From assembly GCA_905480335.1 (NCBI GenBank), contig CAJQPY010000040.1:1-64000 (forward strand): a stretch of DNA of 64,000 nt. Reading direction: 5' to 3'. A program made the translations under genes and the position numbers. Positions 60,150-64,000 of this stretch are shown one piece after another (within the stretch, counting starts at the first letter, position 1; each line of letters begins with the position of its first letter). This DNA is from an uncultured Ilumatobacter sp. (GTDB lineage Bacteria; Actinomycetota; Acidimicrobiia; Acidimicrobiales; Ilumatobacteraceae). The notes beneath the pieces were generated by a model. It was given only the letters and a program-made list of their open reading frames with translations. It had not been told where the DNA came from and ran no database searches.

Positions 60150-63100
60150 GTGGCGATTCGTCCCGTGTCTCGTGAACGTTATTCGTTCGGCAACTTGAAG
60201 GAGCCCCTCGAGCTCCCCGACCTGGTTGCGGTTCAGACCGAATCCTTCCAGCACTTCCTCGACGAGGGACTGGCGGAGACGTTCCGCAGCATCTCGCCGA
60301 TTAAGGACTTCTCGGAAAACCTCCAGCTTGAGCTTGAGTTCGACCCGTTCGATCCAGACCTGCGCCCGCCACCGAAGTTCTCGGTGGAGGAGTGCAAAGA
60401 GAAGGACATGACCTTCTCGGCACCGGTCTTCGTCCGGGCGCGATTCATGAATCGCAACACCGGCGAAATCAAGGAGCAGGTCGTCTTCATGGGCGACTTC
60501 CCGATGCAGACCGAGAAGGGCACGTTCATCGTGAACGGCACCGAGCGTGTCGTTGTGTCCCAGCTCGTCCGTTCGCCAGGCGTCATTTTCGAGCCTGGTG
60601 AGCGATTCCGCCTGCGTAACCTCACGAAGCACCAGCTCGTCAAAGGCACCATCCATCCTTATCGCGGCGAATGGATGGAGTTCGACGTTGAGCACAAGCC
60701 GGGCAAGGACGTCACCGCCGGTACCCGTGTCGCCCGTAAGCGCCGCCTCGGCATCTTCACGATGCTGCGAGCGCTGGGTTACGACGAGGAGAATGCCCCG
60801 GGTTTCCTCGACCGTTTCGTGGCCCACTTCGACTTCCTAGAGGGGCAGTGGGAGAAGGAACGTGAAATTGCGCCGACGCAGGAAGAGGCGCTCGTCGAAA
60901 TCTACAAGCGCGCACGTCCCGGCGAGCCGCCGACCGTCGAGTCGTCAAAGGCATACTTTCGCAACGCGTTCTTCGAGAGCCGTCGCTACGACCTCAGCCG
61001 AGTCGGCCGCTACAAGCTGAACCGCAAGCTTGGTGAGGAAGTCGCTCAACTTGACGAACTGTTCGGGCTTGGCAACCTTGCTAATGCCGAAGGTGAGCCG
61101 CTGCTCGATTACCCCGAAGAGGGTCAGAACGTCTTGAGTCGGTGCGAGGTTCTTGCCTCGATTACCTACATGCTGCACCTAGTCAAGCAGGAGCCCGGCT
61201 ACCGCCTTGACGACCAGGACCACTTCGCTAATCGTCGCATCCGTAGCGTCGGTGAACTGATTCAGAACCAAGTTCGCATCGGCCTCAGCCGGATGGAGCG
61301 CGTGGTGCGCGAACGTATGACGACACAGGACGTTGAGTCGATCACACCGCAGACCCTTATTAACATTCGTCCGGTCGTTGCTGCGATCAAAGAGTTTTTC
61401 GGAACTTCACAGCTGTCGCAGTTTATGGACCAGGTCAATCCGCTCTCTGGACTGACCCACCGCCGCCGCCTTTCGGCGCTCGGCCCGGGTGGCCTCAGCC
61501 GTGAGCGTGCCGGCTTCGAAGTCCGCGACGTGCACTTCAGCCACTACGGCCGGATGTGCCCGATTGAGACTCCAGAGGGCCCGAACATCGGTCTGATCGG
61601 TGGTCTATCGACCTACGCCCGTGTCAACGAGTTCGGTTTCATTGAGTCGCCGTACCGTCAGGTCAAGGACGGCAAGGTAACCGGCAAGATCGTTTACATG
61701 GCAGCCGACGAGGAAGAGAACTACGTCGTCGCCCAGGCGAACACACCGCTTGACGAGGACGGCTCCATTCGTGACGCGAAGACGCTCGTGCGTCGTTCGC
61801 CCCAGGCCGCCAGCCTCGAAGACCTCCGCAAGATGCTCGAAGCCGAAAGTTTCTTTGGCGCAACCACCGATATTGGCTACGTGCCGCCGTCCGAGGTCGA
61901 CTTCATCGACGTCAGCCCGAAGCAGATCGTGTCCGTCGCCACGGCGTTGATCCCATTCCTCGAGCACGACGATGCCAACCGCGCCCTAATGGGCGCCAAC
62001 ATGCAGCGCCAGGCCGTGCCGTTACTGCGCGCCGAGGCGCCGTACATCGGGACCGGCATGGAAAATCGTGCCGCCCGCGATGCCGCCGACCTAATCCAGG
62101 CTGTTGACGACGGTGATGTCACCGAGGTCACCGGAGACATGATCACCGTTCAGTACAAGAATGAGGGCAAGAGGGTCTACCGCCTCAACAAGTTCACTCG
62201 TTCGAACCAGGACACTTGCATCAACCAAAAACCACGAGTCCGCGAGGGCGACAAGGTGAGGAAGGGCACGATCATCGCTGACGGTCCCTCGACCGACCAC
62301 GGTGAACTCGCACTTGGCAAGAACCTGCTGGTGGCCTTCATGCCGTGGGAGGGCTACAACTTCGAGGACGCGATCATCTTGTCCGAGCGCCTGGTGAAAG
62401 ACGACGTGCTCACGTCGATTCACATTAAGGAGCACGAGGTCGACGCTCGTGACACGAAGCTCGGCCCGGAAGAGATCAGCCGTGACATCCCGAACCTGAG
62501 CGACGACATCCTTGCCGACCTTGACGACCGTGGGATCATCCGTGTCGGGGCCGAAGTCGGCCCGGGTGATGTTCTCGTCGGCAAGGTCACGCCAAAGGGC
62601 GAGACCGAGCTGACCCCGGAGGAACGCCTGCTGCGAGCAATCTTTGGTGAGAAGGCTCGCGAAGTGCGCGACACTTCGCTCAAGGTTCCCCACGGCGAAG
62701 TCGGCAAAGTCATCGACGTCAAAGTGTTCAACCGTGACGACGGCGACGAACTGCCACCCGGCGTTAACCAACTCGTGCGTGTGTACGTGGCTCAGAAGCG
62801 CAAGATCTCGGTGGGCGACAAGCTTGCTGGGCGCCACGGCAACAAGGGCGTCATCTCCAAGATTCTCCCGATCGAGGACATGCCCTACAACTCTGATGGC
62901 CAACCGGTCGATATCATTCTCAACCCGCTCGGTGTTCCGTCGCGAATGAACGTGGGTCAGGTGCTCGAATCGCACCTCGGCTACTGCGCTCGCTGGGGCT
63001 GGACCAACCCGGACGGGGCCAAGATCGGCGACGATCCGATCCGCGGCACCGAGAATAAGACGCGGCCGAACACGAAGCCCGCCACGTTCGTAGCGACGCC

Positions 63101-63779
63101 GGTCTTTGACGGTGCCAACTGGGACGAGAAAGAGAAGTCGATCGATCATCCGACGATCCAGGAGATTCTCGGCGAACTCAACCCCGAGTCTGCGAACGGG
63201 AATCGTCTCGTCGGTCTCAATGGCAAGATGACGTTGTTCAACGGCCGTACCGGCGAGCAGTATGACAACCCCATCACCTGCGGGTACATGTACATCCTGA
63301 AGCTGGCGCACCTCGTCGACGACAAGATTCACGCCCGCTCCACCGGGCCGTACTCGATGATCACCCAGCAGCCGCTTGGTGGTAAGGCACAGTTCGGCGG
63401 TCAGCGCTTCGGCGAGATGGAAGTGTGGGCCCTTGAGGCCTACGGCGCGGCGTACTGCTTGCAGGAGCTTCTCACTATTAAGTCCGACGACGTGCTCGGC
63501 CGGGTGCGGGTTTATGAGTCGATCGTTAAGGGCGACAACATTCCCGAGCCCGGTGTACCCGAGTCGTTCAAGGTGTTGATGAAGGAGATGCAGGCACTCT
63601 GCATCAACGTCGAGGTGCTGACCGAAGAGGGTCAGCAGATCGAGATGCGAGACCTGGACGATGAAGTGTTCCGTGCCGCTGAAGAACTCGGCATCGACAT
63701 CTCACGCCCAGAGCGCGGAACCGACGAAGATGACGCCCGGCGCGAACGCGAAAGGGCTGAGCGCGCCGCTCGGTACTGA
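60150..63779 (+). CDS. rpoB: DNA-directed RNA polymerase subunit beta
   Basis: A 1209-residue catalytic subunit with all usual regions. The rifampicin-pocket region has [20 protein letters not shown] (V429 where E. coli has Asn518), followed by [20 protein letters not shown], then [19 protein letters not shown]. The hybrid-binding lysine region [15 protein letters not shown] and the C-terminal [20 protein letters not shown] are present. The start is GTG with GGAG at 60138-60141; there is no upstream Met. The long 3' tail is acidic with Arg/Glu. Downstream, 140 bp separate it from rpoC, with a small perfect hairpin at 63845-63864. Confidence 0.99.
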   Translation: MAIRPVSRERYSFGNLKEPLELPDLVAVQTESFQHFLDEGLAETFRSISPIKDFSENLQLELEFDPFDPDLRPPPKFSVEECKEKDMTFSAPVFVRARFMNRNTGEIKEQVVFMGDFPMQTEKGTFIVNGTERVVVSQLVRSPGVIFEPGERFRLRNLTKHQLVKGTIHPYRGEWMEFDVEHKPGKDVTAGTRVARKRRLGIFTMLRALGYDEENAPGFLDRFVAHFDFLEGQWEKEREIAPTQEEALVEIYKRARPGEPPTVESSKAYFRNAFFESRRYDLSRVGRYKLNRKLGEEVAQLDELFGLGNLANAEGEPLLDYPEEGQNVLSRCEVLASITYMLHLVKQEPGYRLDDQDHFANRRIRSVGELIQNQVRIGLSRMERVVRERMTTQDVESITPQTLINIRPVVAAIKEFFGTSQLSQFMDQVNPLSGLTHRRRLSALGPGGLSRERAGFEVRDVHFSHYGRMCPIETPEGPNIGLIGGLSTYARVNEFGFIESPYRQVKDGKVTGKIVYMAADEEENYVVAQANTPLDEDGSIRDAKTLVRRSPQAASLEDLRKMLEAESFFGATTDIGYVPPSEVDFIDVSPKQIVSVATALIPFLEHDDANRALMGANMQRQAVPLLRAEAPYIGTGMENRAARDAADLIQAVDDGDVTEVTGDMITVQYKNEGKRVYRLNKFTRSNQDTCINQKPRVREGDKVRKGTIIADGPSTDHGELALGKNLLVAFMPWEGYNFEDAIILSERLVKDDVLTSIHIKEHEVDARDTKLGPEEISRDIPNLSDDILADLDDRGIIRVGAEVGPGDVLVGKVTPKGETELTPEERLLRAIFGEKAREVRDTSLKVPHGEVGKVIDVKVFNRDDGDELPPGVNQLVRVYVAQKRKISVGDKLAGRHGNKGVISKILPIEDMPYNSDGQPVDIILNPLGVPSRMNVGQVLESHLGYCARWGWTNPDGAKIGDDPIRGTENKTRPNTKPATFVATPVFDGANWDEKEKSIDHPTIQEILGELNPESANGNRLVGLNGKMTLFNGRTGEQYDNPITCGYMYILKLAHLVDDKIHARSTGPYSMITQQPLGGKAQFGGQRFGEMEVWALEAYGAAYCLQELLTIKSDDVLGRVRVYESIVKGDNIPEPGVPESFKVLMKEMQALCINVEVLTEEGQQIEMRDLDDEVFRAAEELGIDISRPERGTDEDDARRERERAERAARY

Positions 63780-63844
63780 ATGATCGGGTGCCAGGCTCGG
63801 ATGATTCCGCTGCCTGACTACTCGAGCCTGATTCCGGGGGCGCT

Positions 63845-63864
63845 GTCTGGTTCTGCTACCAGAC
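63845..63864. other. Small hairpin between rpoB and rpoC
   Basis: GTCTGGT (63845-63851) and ACCAGAC (63858-63864) form a perfect 7-bp stem with a 6-nt loop. It lies in the 140-bp rpoB-rpoC gap. It is too short for a confident terminator; it could be an RNA-processing site. Confidence 0.4.
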
Positions 63865-63919
63865 GACGCACTCGATGAACGACTGACAACGCAAGAGCAA
63901 TTCAAAAGGGACCCATTAC

Positions 63920-64000
63920 ATGCTCGACGTCAACATGTTCGACCAACTTAAGATCGGGTTGGCCACGGCTGACCAGATTCGCACGTGGTCACACGGTGAA
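63920..64000 (+). CDS. rpoC: DNA-directed RNA polymerase subunit beta', 5' end only
   Basis: The first 27 codons, cut by the window edge. [20 protein letters not shown] matches the conserved beta'-subunit N-terminus of actinobacteria. AAAAGGGA precedes the ATG. It follows rpoB as usual. Confidence 0.95.
   Translation, partial: MLDVNMFDQLKIGLATADQIRTWSHGE

Noticed and set aside
62091-63332. Long minus-strand frame (413 codons) inside rpoB
   Set aside because: Antisense shadow of the highly conserved rpoB.

Overview
The window looks like the chromosome of a high-GC actinobacterium, most likely a marine or freshwater Acidimicrobiia (Ilumatobacter-like). This is inferred from gene content: several F420-type luciferase-like oxidoreductases and PPOX-fold proteins, fused LivH-LivM permeases, many SDR, Rieske and P450 enzymes, frequent GTG starts and 4-nt start/stop overlaps. 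No tRNA, rRNA, CRISPR array, intact insertion sequence or prophage was seen.

Layout. (1) 1-7750: the end of a carotenoid oxygenase, a fused branched-chain-type permease, a lone cyclic-nucleotide-binding protein, a Rieske oxygenase, a PpsA-like phosphohistidine protein, an SDR and a PPOX protein. (2) 7900-12860, minus strand: an acetoin/2-oxoacid dehydrogenase-type operon (E1 alpha, E1 beta, AcoX-like, E2, VOC protein). (3) 12993-17000, minus: a thiolase/DUF35 pair, a decayed TetR gene, a ThuA-like protein and an SDR. (4) 17165-27495: a decayed sugar-binding protein, tandem SDRs, a sugar-isomerase-like protein, P450, a D-threonine-aldolase-like protein, PPOX, nitroreductase, a Rieske oxygenase with a coupled 72-residue protein, and a zinc alcohol dehydrogenase. 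(5) 27736-35746: a complete branched-chain-type ABC importer (lipoprotein, two fused permeases, two ATPases), with two strong hairpins and an 8-bp tandem repeat between the lipoprotein and the first permease. (6) 35754-39821: SDR, small monooxygenase, and a minus-strand operon of a molybdopterin oxidoreductase and a carboxymuconolactone-decarboxylase/AhpD-like gene interrupted by an in-frame TGA. (7) 39970-58075: blocks of F420-type oxidoreductases, P450, SDRs, two ecdysteroid-kinase-like phosphotransferases, a second PpsA-like protein, acyl-CoA synthetase, two more Rieske oxygenases plus a Rieske ferredoxin, and SnoaL/VOC proteins. (8) 58565-64000: the rplJ-rplL-rpoB-rpoC block.

How the genes may work together. 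Most of the accessory part reads as catabolism of hydrophobic, oxygen-poor compounds (steroid, terpenoid, carotenoid or aromatic): import by the ABC system, hydroxylation by Rieske oxygenases and P450s, oxidation by SDRs, possible phosphorylation by the PpsA-like and kinase-like proteins, CoA activation and thiolase/DUF35 cleavage. No substrate can be named from sequence alone.

The strongest unusual signal is at 37109-37612. An AhpD/CMD-family gene has TGA exactly where the second cysteine of the redox CxxC motif belongs, followed by a perfect 8-bp hairpin with a GGC loop at a distance suitable for a bacterial SECIS element. It is best read as a CxxU selenoprotein, encoded downstream of a molybdopterin oxidoreductase.
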